The notes under the pieces: generated by a model | Seen by the model: only the letters and a program-made list of their open reading frames with translations | What the model was told of the DNA's origin: nothing | Database searches by the model: none | Position numbers and translations under genes: made by a program | From: Cylindrospermum stagnale PCC 7417 | Lineage (GTDB): Bacteria > Cyanobacteriota > Cyanobacteriia > Cyanobacteriales > Nostocaceae | NCBI RefSeq assembly: GCF_000317535.1 | Contig: NC_019757.1 | Location: 218,501 to 282,500, forward strand | Direction of reading: 5' to 3' | DNA length: 64,000 nt | Shown: positions 36,683-46,063 of the stretch, one piece after another | Position numbering within the stretch: the stretch's first letter is position 1 | How the letters are laid out: every line of letters starts with the position of its first letter

Positions 36683-38629
36683 ATGGCAAATTACTGGGCG
36701 ATCGCAATTGGCATCAATCAATATCAGTTATTTCAACCTTTAAGTTGTGCTCAAGCAGATGCTGAGGCACTAAAGGATTTATTGGTGACAGAAGCAGGTT
36801 TTTTGCCCGAAAACTGCCTGCTAATGACAAATACTTCACCGCCGATTGGCGAGAAATCATCCTCTCCTACTAAGGAAAATATTCTGGTGTTGCTGGAGGA
36901 ATTGGCAGCAACATCTTGGCAACCGCAAGACCACCTATGGTTATTCTTCAGTGGTTATGGCGTCAACTACAAAGAAAAAGATTACTTGATGCCAGTGTCC
37001 GCGAATCCTGACCTTGTGCAAGAGACTGGCATAGAAGTGCGATCGCTGATGCAAAGTCTGCAAGTGGCTGGACTGAATGTATTACTCATACTCGATATCA
37101 ACCGCGCTTTTGGCACCCAAGCAGATGCCCCCGTTGGTCAAGAAATTATCGAACTAGCCGAAGAACTTCAACTGGCGGCAATTATTTCTTGCCAACCAGA
37201 GCAATTCTCCCACGAAAGTAGCGAACTAGGTCACGGATTCTTTACAGCAGCATTGTTAGAAGCTTTACGTTCTGGTAGTGGCAGCAGCTTGGCGGATTTA
37301 GAAATCTACCTGAATTCTCTAACGCCAAAATTATGTCAACACTATTGGCGTCCGATCCAAAACCCTGTCACTATAATCCCATCCAAGGAGCAAACCATCT
37401 TGCCGTCCTTGGTGGCAGTGGACAGTAACCCTGAACCAGACTCAGTTATTTATCCAGAAGAAAACTTTGCCATTAACCGGGCAGCTCCCCCCCTCGGAGA
37501 CACGGCCCCTAGAAATTCAACCACAGATAGAGCTTGGTGGGCAGAAGGCAGAACGGTGGAAACTACTCTGGGCAAGACCTCTCCAGGGCTTAAGAAGTCC
37601 TACAGCCAAGAAGTAGCCCTGGAGTCAACCGGCGCCCCAATGGCCCAGCCCCTTGTAGACAGCAATCGGATGCTGGCAACTTCCGGAGAATTGAGCACAG
37701 TGGGAAGGTTTATCCCCTCCTCAGGCATTGCCTACGCCTCCCGATTGCCTTCAAATCAGGCAAATACCAGATTGTGGAAACAGTTTATATTGTGGGGTGG
37801 TGGCAGCATGGTGGTAGTAGGTTTAATCGCCACATATTTTCTCCGCAATCAGTCAAGTTTCCGGATTAAAGAGTTATTCACAGCATCGCCCAATACGACG
37901 GATCTTAGCGAGCGCCAGATTATCAAGACTTTACCCAACACTCACTCCATCCCCCATACCACCGCACCAGTTGAACTAAAAAACCCATCGGTATCCCAAA
38001 TCGCTCCAACTCTCGACGAGTCAAATAAGCGCAACCAAGCATTGTCAGACCTAGGGAAAATGTCCCTCAAACAAACTCAGGCTAGTGATTTGAGTTTGGC
38101 GATCGCTACTGCCCAGAAGATTAAATCTGGCGAACCGCTTTACAAACAAGCGCAGGAGAATATTCAGATTTGGAGCCAGATGATTTTAGATTTAGCCGAG
38201 GGTCGTGCTAAACAAAGACAGTATGGAAATGCTGTAGCCGCCGCTCAGTTAATTACTAAAGATGAAGTCCTTTATCCCCAAGCACAAGCAGCAATTAAGC
38301 AGTGGCGGCTCGAGGCCAAGCAGTATGTCAGCAACAAAACCCTGTTAGAAGCAGCTAATGGCTTAATTCAGCCAGGACAGGCATCTACCTACAATCGTGC
38401 TATCGAAGTTGCCAAAAAAGTACCACCAGGTCAACCAGGTTTTGATGCTGCCCAAAAATCGATCAATAAATGGAGTGAAAAAATTTTAGACCTGGCCAAA
38501 AGTCGCGCCGCTCAAGGAGAACTCAATGCGGCAATTGAAACCGCTGCTTTAGTTCCAGAGGTGACAGCCGCTTATGAAGATGCTCAGGATGCTATCCAAA
38601 AATGGCAAGTTAGAAGGATTAAAAATTAG
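36683..38629 (+). CDS. orthocaspase/metacaspase homologue with degenerate active site
   Basis: 648-aa protein. The caspase-like p20 fold spans residues 1-200 (WAIAIGINQYQLFQPLSCAQADAEALKDLL). The catalytic His motif SGHG is SGYG (Tyr92), and the Cys motif DxCHSG is DINRAFG (Asn140), so the protease dyad is absent. A membrane helix lies at about 367-387 (FILWGGGSMVVVGLIATYFL). The C-terminal about 200 residues carry three helical repeats of a QARNEALAIAxxI type found in other cyanobacterial membrane proteins (ATAQKIKSGEPLYKQAQENIQIW and later copies). Probable non-proteolytic binding protein. Confidence 0.9.
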   Translation: MANYWAIAIGINQYQLFQPLSCAQADAEALKDLLVTEAGFLPENCLLMTNTSPPIGEKSSSPTKENILVLLEELAATSWQPQDHLWLFFSGYGVNYKEKDYLMPVSANPDLVQETGIEVRSLMQSLQVAGLNVLLILDINRAFGTQADAPVGQEIIELAEELQLAAIISCQPEQFSHESSELGHGFFTAALLEALRSGSGSSLADLEIYLNSLTPKLCQHYWRPIQNPVTIIPSKEQTILPSLVAVDSNPEPDSVIYPEENFAINRAAPPLGDTAPRNSTTDRAWWAEGRTVETTLGKTSPGLKKSYSQEVALESTGAPMAQPLVDSNRMLATSGELSTVGRFIPSSGIAYASRLPSNQANTRLWKQFILWGGGSMVVVGLIATYFLRNQSSFRIKELFTASPNTTDLSERQIIKTLPNTHSIPHTTAPVELKNPSVSQIAPTLDESNKRNQALSDLGKMSLKQTQASDLSLAIATAQKIKSGEPLYKQAQENIQIWSQMILDLAEGRAKQRQYGNAVAAAQLITKDEVLYPQAQAAIKQWRLEAKQYVSNKTLLEAANGLIQPGQASTYNRAIEVAKKVPPGQPGFDAAQKSINKWSEKILDLAKSRAAQGELNAAIETAALVPEVTAAYEDAQDAIQKWQVRRIKN

Positions 38630-38721
38630 TCATTGGTCATAAGTAATGGGTAACTGGTAATTAGAAAAACTATTACCAATTACCCATTACCAATTACCCA
38701 TTACCAATTACCTATTACCTA
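38630..38721. repeat. STRR array with 17/18-bp fold-back between convergent genes
   Basis: TAATGGGTAACTGGTAAT pairs with ATTACCAATTACCCATTA at 17 of 18 positions across a short loop; further ATTACCC/ATTACCT units follow. It separates the convergent orthocaspase and Mo-nitro_C genes and might end both transcripts. Confidence 0.65.
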
Positions 38722-39099
38722 TTAGCAGTACTGTGAAATATCCTCGCCGCATTCATCGGCTAGATAGCACATTGCTCGGAAACGTAAGCCTACTACTTCT
38801 TCATATAAGGGATTTAGTTTACACATTGGCGGAATGTGAAACAGGGTTTTGCCAAATAACTTGACATCGCGCTCAAATGGGCATTGAGCCGGAATCATCT
38901 TGCACAAACGGTGTGCTTGTTGGCGATCGCCAACTTGAAGTTTGTCTAACCACTTTCGCAGGGGTTGGAGAGGATCGCAGTAAGACTTGGAAACAGAACT
39001 ATGCAGCTGGGTGAGATGCGCGTTACTAGGCTCTGCTTGATTTATCGAAACCCAGCTGGCGAGAAAAATTCTTTTTGTGGTACAATTAAATACCTTCAT
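38722..39099 (-). CDS. Mo-dependent nitrogenase C-terminal domain protein
   Basis: 125 aa from the ATG at 39099. The conserved block is PLRKWLDKLQVGDRQQAHRLCKMIPAQCPFERDVKLFGKTLFHIPPMCKLNPLYEEVVGLRFRAMCYLADECGEDISQYC, with five to six cysteines. The domain (Mo-nitro_C in Pfam) is named for its occurrence in cyanobacterial nitrogen-fixation contexts, but its function is unknown and it is found in multiple copies outside nif clusters. No nif gene is nearby. Cysteines could bind metal. Confidence 0.85.
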   Translation of the reverse strand: MKVFNCTTKRIFLASWVSINQAEPSNAHLTQLHSSVSKSYCDPLQPLRKWLDKLQVGDRQQAHRLCKMIPAQCPFERDVKLFGKTLFHIPPMCKLNPLYEEVVGLRFRAMCYLADECGEDISQYC

Positions 39100-39538
39100 G
39101 GTCAATCCTCTATTTTCTTGAGGGTATTCATCTTACTGATGAATATATACAACGTGGCAACGACTTTTCCCGGAATAATCGTGTTCTGACTGATACATTA
39201 ATATGATGTTTAGGCGGCCACTTAAAGTCAGAACCTACATATGACTACGTCAAGTTAAACGCAATTTTCCGGGGATGGGTAGTGTAATAATATGATCTTG
39301 TTCATAACTTGACTTAGTTGAAATTCTAATGAAGACCTCTGTCATTAGTCTGATGAAGACCTCTGTCATTAGTCTAATGAAGACCTCTGTCATTAGACAG
39401 GTTTTGGCGTATTTTTAACAAAAGTTAACATCAAACATTCCGGTGAGTGTTTGCGATAAGTATAAATATCAGTGATATAAATAATTTTGCGCGGTCTATA
39501 TCTCAAACACCGCTGCTGATAATAGTTCGATAAATAAA
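39100..39538. other. intergenic region holding iterated palindromes
   Basis: 439 bp between the divergent Mo-nitro_C and permease genes. Its main content is the three 24-bp palindromic units described separately; the rest is AT-rich without genes. Confidence 0.5.
39326..39396. repeat. three 24-bp units, each a CTAATGA/TCATTAG palindrome
   Basis: Units at 39326-39348, 39350-39372 and 39374-39396 read CTAATGAAGACCTCTGTCATTAG (the second has CTGATGA). Each has 7-bp arms around AGACCTCTG and is spaced by one T, so period is 24 bp. The set resembles a multi-site operator or a tandem hairpin array. Confidence 0.85.
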
Positions 39539-40810
39539 GTGATTTTTGGGCAATTTGCGATCTATGGCGTGTTAGGACTGACTTACCTAGGTTTAGCTGT
39601 AGGCTACATTCCGGGTTTACGGATGAACCGCGCTACTATTGCCTTGGTCGGCTCTGCCTTTCTCATTGCCCTGGGTGTTTTGAATTTGCAAGAGGCATGG
39701 CAAGTGATTGATGCTAATACCATCGTGTTTCTGTTGAGCATGATGGTCGTTAACGCTAACTTAGCCTACGCCGGGTTTTTTCGGCGATCTTTGTCAGTGC
39801 TATTGAGTTTTACTCGTAGTCCTCTAGGCTTATTGATTGCTTTTACTTTTGCCAGTGGCATCCTCTCTGCCTTTTTTCTCAATGACACCCTGGCGCTGAT
39901 TTTTACACCCCTAACCTTGAGCTTAACAAGGTCTTTCAAATTAAATCCGATTCCCTATTTACTAGCGGTGGCTGGGGCAACTAATGTCGGTTCAGTAGCA
40001 ACTTTGAGCGGTAATCCCCAAAATATTCTGATTGGTTCCTTCTCAGGCATTCCCTACCTAGATTTTTTGCGCGTCCTCGCACCAGTTGCCTTAACTGGCT
40101 TGGTGATTCAGGTGGGTTTACTGTGGCTACTTTATCCAGATGTGCGCTCAACTCAACCTTGCCAGCAGTTACCCACCGCTAGCGATGGGCTGCGCCCCGC
40201 CAAAGGCGATGGCGCGGAGCGCCCGCTCTCTAGCGATGGGCTACGCCCCGCCAAAGGCGATCGCATTTACAAACCCTTGTTTAATAAAAGCTTAGTGATC
40301 ACTACGGGGTTGCTGATTGCCTTTGCCCTTGGTTTGCCCTTAGCAGAATCTGCCTTAGTTGCTGCTAGCTTGTTGCTAATTACAAGACGCATCAAACCCC
40401 AGCGCATCCTTAAAAAGGTAGATTGGAACCTGCTGGTGATGTTTTCTGGGCTGTTTATCCTGACGAGAGTCACACAAAAGTTAAATTTACTCCAGCCATT
40501 CACCCATGCAGTTAACTCACCTGTGAGCTTTTTGGGTGTGACAGTTATTTTATCTAATCTAATTTCTAATGTTCCCGCTGTACTCTTGCTGCAACCTTTA
40601 ATACCTCGCGCTGATACCCATTTCTGGCTGTTGCTGGCAGCGGGTTCAACTCTAGCTGGTAATCTAACTTTATTTGGTTCAGTAGCTAACCTAATTGTTG
40701 TCGAAGCGGCGGCTGATTTAGGTTACAGGTTGACTTTTTGGGAGCATCTGCGCTTTGGTGTTCCCCTGACACTTTCTACTCTAATTTTGGTTTATCTGTG
40801 GGTTCATTGA
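39539..40810 (+). CDS. SLC13/ArsB-type anion permease
   Basis: 423-aa membrane protein with about ten hydrophobic segments. Family-like blocks are FFLNDTLALIFTPLTLSLTR, GATNVGSVATLSGNPQNILIGSFSGI and the second-half mirror SNVPAVLLLQPLI ... SVANLIVVEAAADLGY. The inverted-repeat architecture fits the ion transporter superfamily (arsenite, citrate, sulfate or Na+/H+). Residues about 214-241 are an extra loop made by an inserted DNA repeat. Start is GTG. Substrate unknown; no ars genes nearby. Confidence 0.9.
   Translation: MIFGQFAIYGVLGLTYLGLAVGYIPGLRMNRATIALVGSAFLIALGVLNLQEAWQVIDANTIVFLLSMMVVNANLAYAGFFRRSLSVLLSFTRSPLGLLIAFTFASGILSAFFLNDTLALIFTPLTLSLTRSFKLNPIPYLLAVAGATNVGSVATLSGNPQNILIGSFSGIPYLDFLRVLAPVALTGLVIQVGLLWLLYPDVRSTQPCQQLPTASDGLRPAKGDGAERPLSSDGLRPAKGDRIYKPLFNKSLVITTGLLIAFALGLPLAESALVAASLLLITRRIKPQRILKKVDWNLLVMFSGLFILTRVTQKLNLLQPFTHAVNSPVSFLGVTVILSNLISNVPAVLLLQPLIPRADTHFWLLLAAGSTLAGNLTLFGSVANLIVVEAAADLGYRLTFWEHLRFGVPLTLSTLILVYLWVH
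40179..40261. repeat. two 32-bp repeat copies inserted in the permease gene
   Basis: Copies at 40179-40210 and 40230-40261 differ by a single base (CTAGCGATGGGCTGCGCCCC versus ...CTACGCCCC) and end CGCCAAAGGCGAT. They encode ASDGLRPAKGD twice within the permease loop. A diverged copy lies at 46422-46453 upstream of tig. Confidence 0.85.
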
Positions 40811-40964
40811 GGATGTTCATCTTGCTCCTTTTTAGAAAGAAGCGATCGCGAATGATCACACTTAACTTTTTTCCCAGGTATCAAACAGCAGGTTTTTTGG
40901 CTTGATCTAACATAGTCGCTAGTAGCTTGTCACGCTCAAGAGATAAATCATTGAATCTTAATAA

Positions 40965-41195
40965 TTACCGATCATTCAAAATTTCCAGGGCTTTTTCCAG
41001 AATTACCAAAGCTTGTTCTACATCTGAATAAAGTTCCTCTAACTTTTCTCTCCTTTCGCTTGCAGCACTAGAATAGCTATAATCTTCTTTTAATTCATTT
41101 GTTAATTCCTGAACTTCATTTAAAAGTTCTGAACTTCTTTCCAGGTTCTCTTGAATCGTTTCCCATTTTTCTTGACGAATTTGATGGCTACCCAT
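40965..41195 (-). CDS. small coiled-coil hypothetical protein
   Basis: 76-aa, highly charged and helical throughout (ENLERSSELLNEVQELTNELKEDYSY ... LEELYSDVEQALVILEKALEILNDR). Not recognised. After its TAA stop the same frame stays open for 27 more codons (LLRFNDLSLERDKLLATMLDQAKKPAV), which hints at a former longer protein. Confidence 0.55.
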   Translation of the reverse strand: MGSHQIRQEKWETIQENLERSSELLNEVQELTNELKEDYSYSSAASERREKLEELYSDVEQALVILEKALEILNDR

Positions 41196-41303
41196 AACTA
41201 GCTTCTAAAGTAGAGGCAAATGATTCTTCTTTAACAAAAACGCAAAGACGCTAAAAACAACTTTGTGTCTTTGCGCCTTTGCGTGAGGTTCATTCTAACT
41301 AAA

Positions 41304-43073
41304 TTAAGATGCTACTTGAGCAGCAGTCCGAGTACGGCGCCTTCTACCGTCAGCAACTTTCACAGGTGGTTCCTCAGGAATTTGCATCAACAAAGTCACA
41401 GTTGGTTGACATTGCAACTCTCGACGCAGGGAACGTTGCAATTCTCGCTCTAAAGTTGCTTGCAATCCACCCCAATCTATATCTGCTGGCTCACCTTCTG
41501 CGGCAGAAAACTCTGACCAGCGGACGCTGAGGATTTCTTCAATTCGCTGTTGTACCCATTTTAGTAAAAGCGATCGCTCGAAACTTGTGACTACACCCCG
41601 CATATGAATTTCTGGTTTTGCCAGCAATTTGCCACTCCAATCAATCGCCGCGGCGATAGTCACAAGACCTTCTGAAGCCATGCGTTGCCTTTCTTGCAAC
41701 ACTTTGGCACTCACCATACCAGAACTGGTAGTATCCACCAATTCGATACCAGATGGCACTTTACCAACAACGCGGAGGGAATTTTCTGTTAGTTCTATCA
41801 CATCCCCATTCTGGATAATTACCATATTTTCGGCGGGAATGCCCGTACTCTGAGCCGTTTCCGAGTGCTTCACCAGCATCCGATGTTCACCATGAACAGG
41901 CACAAAGAATTTAGGTCGAGTTAAGGAAATCATCAGTTTTTGGTCTTCTTGACAACCGTGACCAGAAACGTGAATCCCTTTATCCCTTCCATAAACTACT
42001 TTTGCCCCCTGAATCATCAATTTATCGATGGTGTTGACAACAGCGATCGTATTACCGGGAATCGGGTTGGCGGAGAATACTACCGTATCTCCTTGGCGGA
42101 TTTTGATGTGGGGGTGTTCTTTATTGGCAATTCGGGTCATAGCTGCCATCGTTTCACCCTGAGAACCAGTCGTGAGAACCAATACCCTCTCATCTGGCAT
42201 ACTGCGGACAACATGCAACGGTTGCAGCAGATTATCTTCGCACTTGATGTAACCCAGATTGCGAGCATGGGCAATCAAGTTGAGCATGGAACGACCGACG
42301 ACTGTCACTACCCGGTTGTGCTTCTGTGCCAGATCCAAAATCATATTGATCCGATGCACGCTGGAAGCAAAAGTGGTAACAAACAATCGCCCAGTGGCTT
42401 GAGAGAATACCCTGTCAAGATTGGGATAAACGGAACGTTCTGAAGGGGTGAATCCTGGTACTTCTGAGTTGGTGGAATCACTCAACAAGCAAAGCACACC
42501 TTTTTCACCGTGTTCCGCTAGGCGTTGGAGATCAAATTTCTCACCATCGACTGGGGTGTGGTCAATTTTAAAATCGCCAGTGTGGATAACTACGCCCAAG
42601 GGTGTATGGATGGCAAGAGTGAAGCTATCCGCGATGGAGTGGGTGTTGCGGATATATTCGACAAAGAAATGTTGACCAATCCGCACCACATCACGGGGGC
42701 GGACTGTTCTTAATTCTGTGCGATCGCGCACCCCTGCTTCTTCCAATTTACCCTCTAGCATTGCCATTGCTAGTCTCGGCCCATAAATTACAGGGATTTC
42801 TAACTGCTTGAGGTGAAAAGCAATCCCACCGATATGGTCTTCATGACCGTGGGTAACGACCATACCTTTAATTTTGTGGCGATTTTCCCGCAGATAAGTC
42901 ATATCTGGCAGGACAATATTTACTCCATGCATCGCCTCTGTCGGAAAAGCCAATCCTGCATCTAACAGGATGATTTCGTCGTCGTACTCGAAAACACAGG
43001 TATTTTTACCGATTTCGTGTAAGCCGCCCAAAGGAATAATTTTTAGGGCGGAGTCAACTTCGTTTTTAGCCAT
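41304..43073 (-). CDS. rnj: ribonuclease J
   Basis: 589-aa metallo-beta-lactamase/beta-CASP nuclease with 5'-3' exo- and endonuclease activity, a main mRNA decay enzyme in cyanobacteria. The metal-binding motif is THGHEDHIGG; the beta-CASP part includes LTTGSQGETMAAMTRIA and GHVSGHG-type HVSGHGCQED. A C-terminal RNase J domain and a basic tail (RRRRTRTAAQVAS) follow. Third gene after asd and dapA, an order that looks conserved in cyanobacteria. Confidence 0.95.
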   Translation of the reverse strand: MAKNEVDSALKIIPLGGLHEIGKNTCVFEYDDEIILLDAGLAFPTEAMHGVNIVLPDMTYLRENRHKIKGMVVTHGHEDHIGGIAFHLKQLEIPVIYGPRLAMAMLEGKLEEAGVRDRTELRTVRPRDVVRIGQHFFVEYIRNTHSIADSFTLAIHTPLGVVIHTGDFKIDHTPVDGEKFDLQRLAEHGEKGVLCLLSDSTNSEVPGFTPSERSVYPNLDRVFSQATGRLFVTTFASSVHRINMILDLAQKHNRVVTVVGRSMLNLIAHARNLGYIKCEDNLLQPLHVVRSMPDERVLVLTTGSQGETMAAMTRIANKEHPHIKIRQGDTVVFSANPIPGNTIAVVNTIDKLMIQGAKVVYGRDKGIHVSGHGCQEDQKLMISLTRPKFFVPVHGEHRMLVKHSETAQSTGIPAENMVIIQNGDVIELTENSLRVVGKVPSGIELVDTTSSGMVSAKVLQERQRMASEGLVTIAAAIDWSGKLLAKPEIHMRGVVTSFERSLLLKWVQQRIEEILSVRWSEFSAAEGEPADIDWGGLQATLERELQRSLRRELQCQPTVTLLMQIPEEPPVKVADGRRRRTRTAAQVAS

Positions 43074-43351
43074 TTGCTCCTGTGATTTTTGTGTGTAGTT
43101 AATCAGTTGATAGTTAGCGTTTTTGTATGAAATACAACACGAGCTGTCTATGACGGTAGTCCCAAAGCAGCTAAAGTTTTAATTCAGATGTTCAATTGTT
43201 TGTTGAATAAAATGGACTTTACACTGAAGAATTCATCAGTTTATCTATTCAGTCGCAGCATAGATGTTTAATTAGCTACTTAGTAACAAGTATTGCCCAT
43301 ATTTATATGTATTTTTGGCAACTATAAAATTGCTGCCGCTCAAATTTGCGC

Positions 43352-44236
43352 TTACACTAAACTAAGTTCTTGAAGCACCGCCTCTAACTTTTGACAGATA
43401 TCTGAGTCAGTTTCACAAAGCGGCAGACGAGTGGAACCAACCTCCCAACCTTGAAGTTTTAGTGCTTTCTTAACTGGAATGGGATTTGTAGTTAGAAATA
43501 AAGCTTTAAACAAGGGGAAGAGTTGGAGATGAATCTCAGTGGCAATTTGGATTTTCCCCGCACTAAAGGCTTGGATCATCTGCTGTAGTTGGTTTCCTAC
43601 CAGATGCGAAGCCACACTTACCACACCCTTTGCCCCGATAGCTAACAGGGGCAAGGTTAAAGAATCATCTCCAGCGTAGATCTGAAATTCTTTTGGTGTC
43701 AAGCGGCGAATTTCACTGCCCTGGTCTAAACTCCCACTGGCTTCCTTAATCCCAACAATGTTATTGACCTCAGCTAATCGGGCAACTGTTTCTGAACTAA
43801 GATTTTGACCGGTACGACCAGGAACGTTATACAACAACATCGGTAGGTCGGGACAGGCTTGTGCTATTGCCTGAAAGTGCTGATATAGTCCCGCTTGTGG
43901 CGGTTTGTTGTAATAAGGAACAACTTGTAAAGAACCATGCACTCCTATTTTAGCTGCCTTTTGGGTTGCTGAGATCGCTTCTTTGGTGGAATTAGAACCA
44001 CATCCGGCAATCACCTTGGCTTTACCCGCCACGGCCTGCAAAACCTCGACAAACAACTGGTACTCCTCATCCCAACTCAGGGTTGGGGATTCCCCCGTTG
44101 TACCACACACCACCAATGTATCTGTGCCATTACTAGCTAGATGTGCTGCTAGTTCTGCCGCTACATCATAGTCGACGCTACCGTCGACTTTAAACGGCGT
44201 AATCATAGCGGTTAAAACTCTGCCAAAATCTCCCAC
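43352..44236 (-). CDS. dapA: 4-hydroxy-tetrahydrodipicolinate synthase
   Basis: 294-aa TIM-barrel aldolase condensing aspartate semialdehyde with pyruvate. The Schiff-base Lys is in [13 protein letters not shown], and the catalytic Tyr in [30 protein letters not shown] is the substrate loop. It starts with GTG. It takes the product of asd, 173 bp upstream, towards lysine and diaminopimelate. Confidence 0.96.
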   Translation of the reverse strand: MGDFGRVLTAMITPFKVDGSVDYDVAAELAAHLASNGTDTLVVCGTTGESPTLSWDEEYQLFVEVLQAVAGKAKVIAGCGSNSTKEAISATQKAAKIGVHGSLQVVPYYNKPPQAGLYQHFQAIAQACPDLPMLLYNVPGRTGQNLSSETVARLAEVNNIVGIKEASGSLDQGSEIRRLTPKEFQIYAGDDSLTLPLLAIGAKGVVSVASHLVGNQLQQMIQAFSAGKIQIATEIHLQLFPLFKALFLTTNPIPVKKALKLQGWEVGSTRLPLCETDSDICQKLEAVLQELSLV

Positions 44237-44409
44237 CCTGTTTTCACTCCTGATAACCCTGTTTGTTGTTTGTGCCTTGGTGGATTTTTATTGTCATAAC
44301 CTAGCTACTAAATTGCTTGCAAGCCTGATTTACACATTTGCGTGAATTTTTTTCTCCTCTTTGAAAAGCTTTCATTCCCGCAACCCAACCTCATAGTTTT
44401 CTATTATTC

Positions 44410-45456
44410 CTAACTGGAAGCGTAAATTGTTGCCGACAATTTGAGTAGGTTTTTTTCTACCAATAACTCAGCTATTTGTACTGCATTCAACGCTGCACCC
44501 TTACGAATTTGGTCGCCACATAGCCAAAGTTCCAAGCCGCACGGATGAGAGATGTCTTGACGAATTCTTCCCACTAAAACTTCATCCCGACCGCTGGCTT
44601 CAATTGGCATGGGAAAATGATTAGTCCCCCAATCTTCCACCAATTTGACTCCAGGGGAGTGACTTAATATCTCTCTAGCTTCATCTGGACTAAAAGGCGT
44701 TTCAAATTCTAGATTAATTGCTTCTGAATGGGCGCGGAGTACGGGAACCCGTACACAAGTTGCCGTGATTCTGATCTGTTGGCTGCCAAATATTTTCCGA
44801 GTTTCGTTGACCATTTTCATCTCTTCCTCACAATATCCCAAATCGTTTAATGGGGAGTTATGGGGAAATAAATTAAACGCCAACGGGTAAGGCAGTACCT
44901 CAGCAACAGGCTGCTGTCCTTGTAGAATAGCACTAGCTTGGGTTTTCACTTCTGCCATTGCTTTGGCGCCAGCACCACTAGCTGATTGGTAGGTTGCGAC
45001 CACCAGGCGTTTTACTGGTTTGACTTGATGCAAAGGCCATACTGCCATCGCCATTAAAATTGTTGTGCAGTTGGGATTAGCAATAATCCCTTTGTGGCTA
45101 GCTGCGGCTAGTGGATTCACCTCTGGCACTACCAGTGGAACTTCCGGGTGCATCCGAAAGGCACTAGAATTATCAATTACTACTGAGCCTTTTTCTACAG
45201 CCACTCTTGCCCAGGTTTTGGATGCGCTACCACCGGCACTAGCTAACACCAGATCCACATGATCAAAAGCGCGATCGCTCACAGGCTCGACTGCTAGATT
45301 TTCCCCCCGAAACCGCAGTGTCCGCCCCACACTTCGCTCTGATGCCAACAACCTTAAGTCAGAAACCGGAAAATTACGGTGTTCCAGTAATTCCAGCAAC
45401 TCTGTGCCTACAGCACCAGTTGCTCCCAAAATAGCTACACGATAGGATTTAGACAA
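44410..45456 (-). CDS. asd: aspartate-semialdehyde dehydrogenase
   Basis: About 348 aa, NADPH-dependent reduction of aspartyl phosphate. GATGAVGTELLELL is the Rossmann loop and NPNCTTILMAMA holds the catalytic Cys. I start at the TTG at 45456 (SKSYRVAILGATG) because an AAGGAGG Shine-Dalgarno lies 8 bp upstream; the frame also extends to a TTG at 45501 with no such site. First gene of asd-dapA-rnj. Confidence 0.94.
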   Translation of the reverse strand: MSKSYRVAILGATGAVGTELLELLEHRNFPVSDLRLLASERSVGRTLRFRGENLAVEPVSDRAFDHVDLVLASAGGSASKTWARVAVEKGSVVIDNSSAFRMHPEVPLVVPEVNPLAAASHKGIIANPNCTTILMAMAVWPLHQVKPVKRLVVATYQSASGAGAKAMAEVKTQASAILQGQQPVAEVLPYPLAFNLFPHNSPLNDLGYCEEEMKMVNETRKIFGSQQIRITATCVRVPVLRAHSEAINLEFETPFSPDEAREILSHSPGVKLVEDWGTNHFPMPIEASGRDEVLVGRIRQDISHPCGLELWLCGDQIRKGAALNAVQIAELLVEKNLLKLSATIYASS

Positions 45457-45462
45457 ACTGAC

Positions 45463-45469
45463 TTCCTCC
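45463..45469 (-). promoter_or_regulatory. Shine-Dalgarno that decides the asd start
   Basis: AAGGAGG (minus strand) with about 7 bp spacing to the TTG at 45456. The longer alternative would place this site inside the coding region. Confidence 0.7.
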
Positions 45470-46030
45470 TTTAAGAGGTTATTGACAATTTTTGGGAACA
45501 ATTCAACAAAATATATGCATGTTTTTTAAATGGCAATAGCAGATATTAAATAAATTTGAATATTTCTTTAAGATGTTTCTCTAATTTAATAGATATTTAT
45601 AAATTTGAAACATTTATTTTCTTTGTTATGTAAGTTAACTGATTTTAGCCCTTGACAAACAATTACTACTGCTGAAATTTTTCACCGATTTAAGCCATAA
45701 ACATAATAATATATTATTATACAACAAACCGCCATCCGGGGAAATCTGGAGATATTTACACTCAGGTATTTTCCAGACGCCCTAGCTGTAAAGTAAACAA
45801 ACATCACGCAATAAAAGTTTGTTACCAGGACGATGAATGTACTATGATCCAAATGGATTAGCATCATCACAGCAATAAACTGAGCTATGTGGCCAGGCAA
45901 TAGCTGCGCTTGAACCAAGGCTGCCAGAGCAAACGGTACAAGTTTGGCATCCGATCTGCTGGTTGAAAACCAGGATATCACGGTGTTAGCCCTCTGATCA
46001 CAAGTCCGCTTCTAGTAAACAGTTCTGAAT

Positions 46031-46063
46031 AAAAAACCTGAGAAAACAATTGAGCAGGTTTTT
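46031..46063. terminator. bidirectional terminator-like hairpin
   Basis: AAAAACCTG and CAGGTTTTT form a 9-bp stem with a 14-base loop, with A- and T-runs on the outside. It could stop transcription from either side, but no clear gene ends at it. Confidence 0.55.

Noticed and set aside
39326..39396. Three regular repeats considered as a CRISPR array
   Set aside because: Units are separated by a single base, so there are no spacers, and no cas genes are present.
45682..45981. Hydrophobic 99-codon minus-strand frame
   Set aside because: GTG start, no ribosome site, no family resemblance and it lies in repeat-rich intergenic DNA; likely chance.
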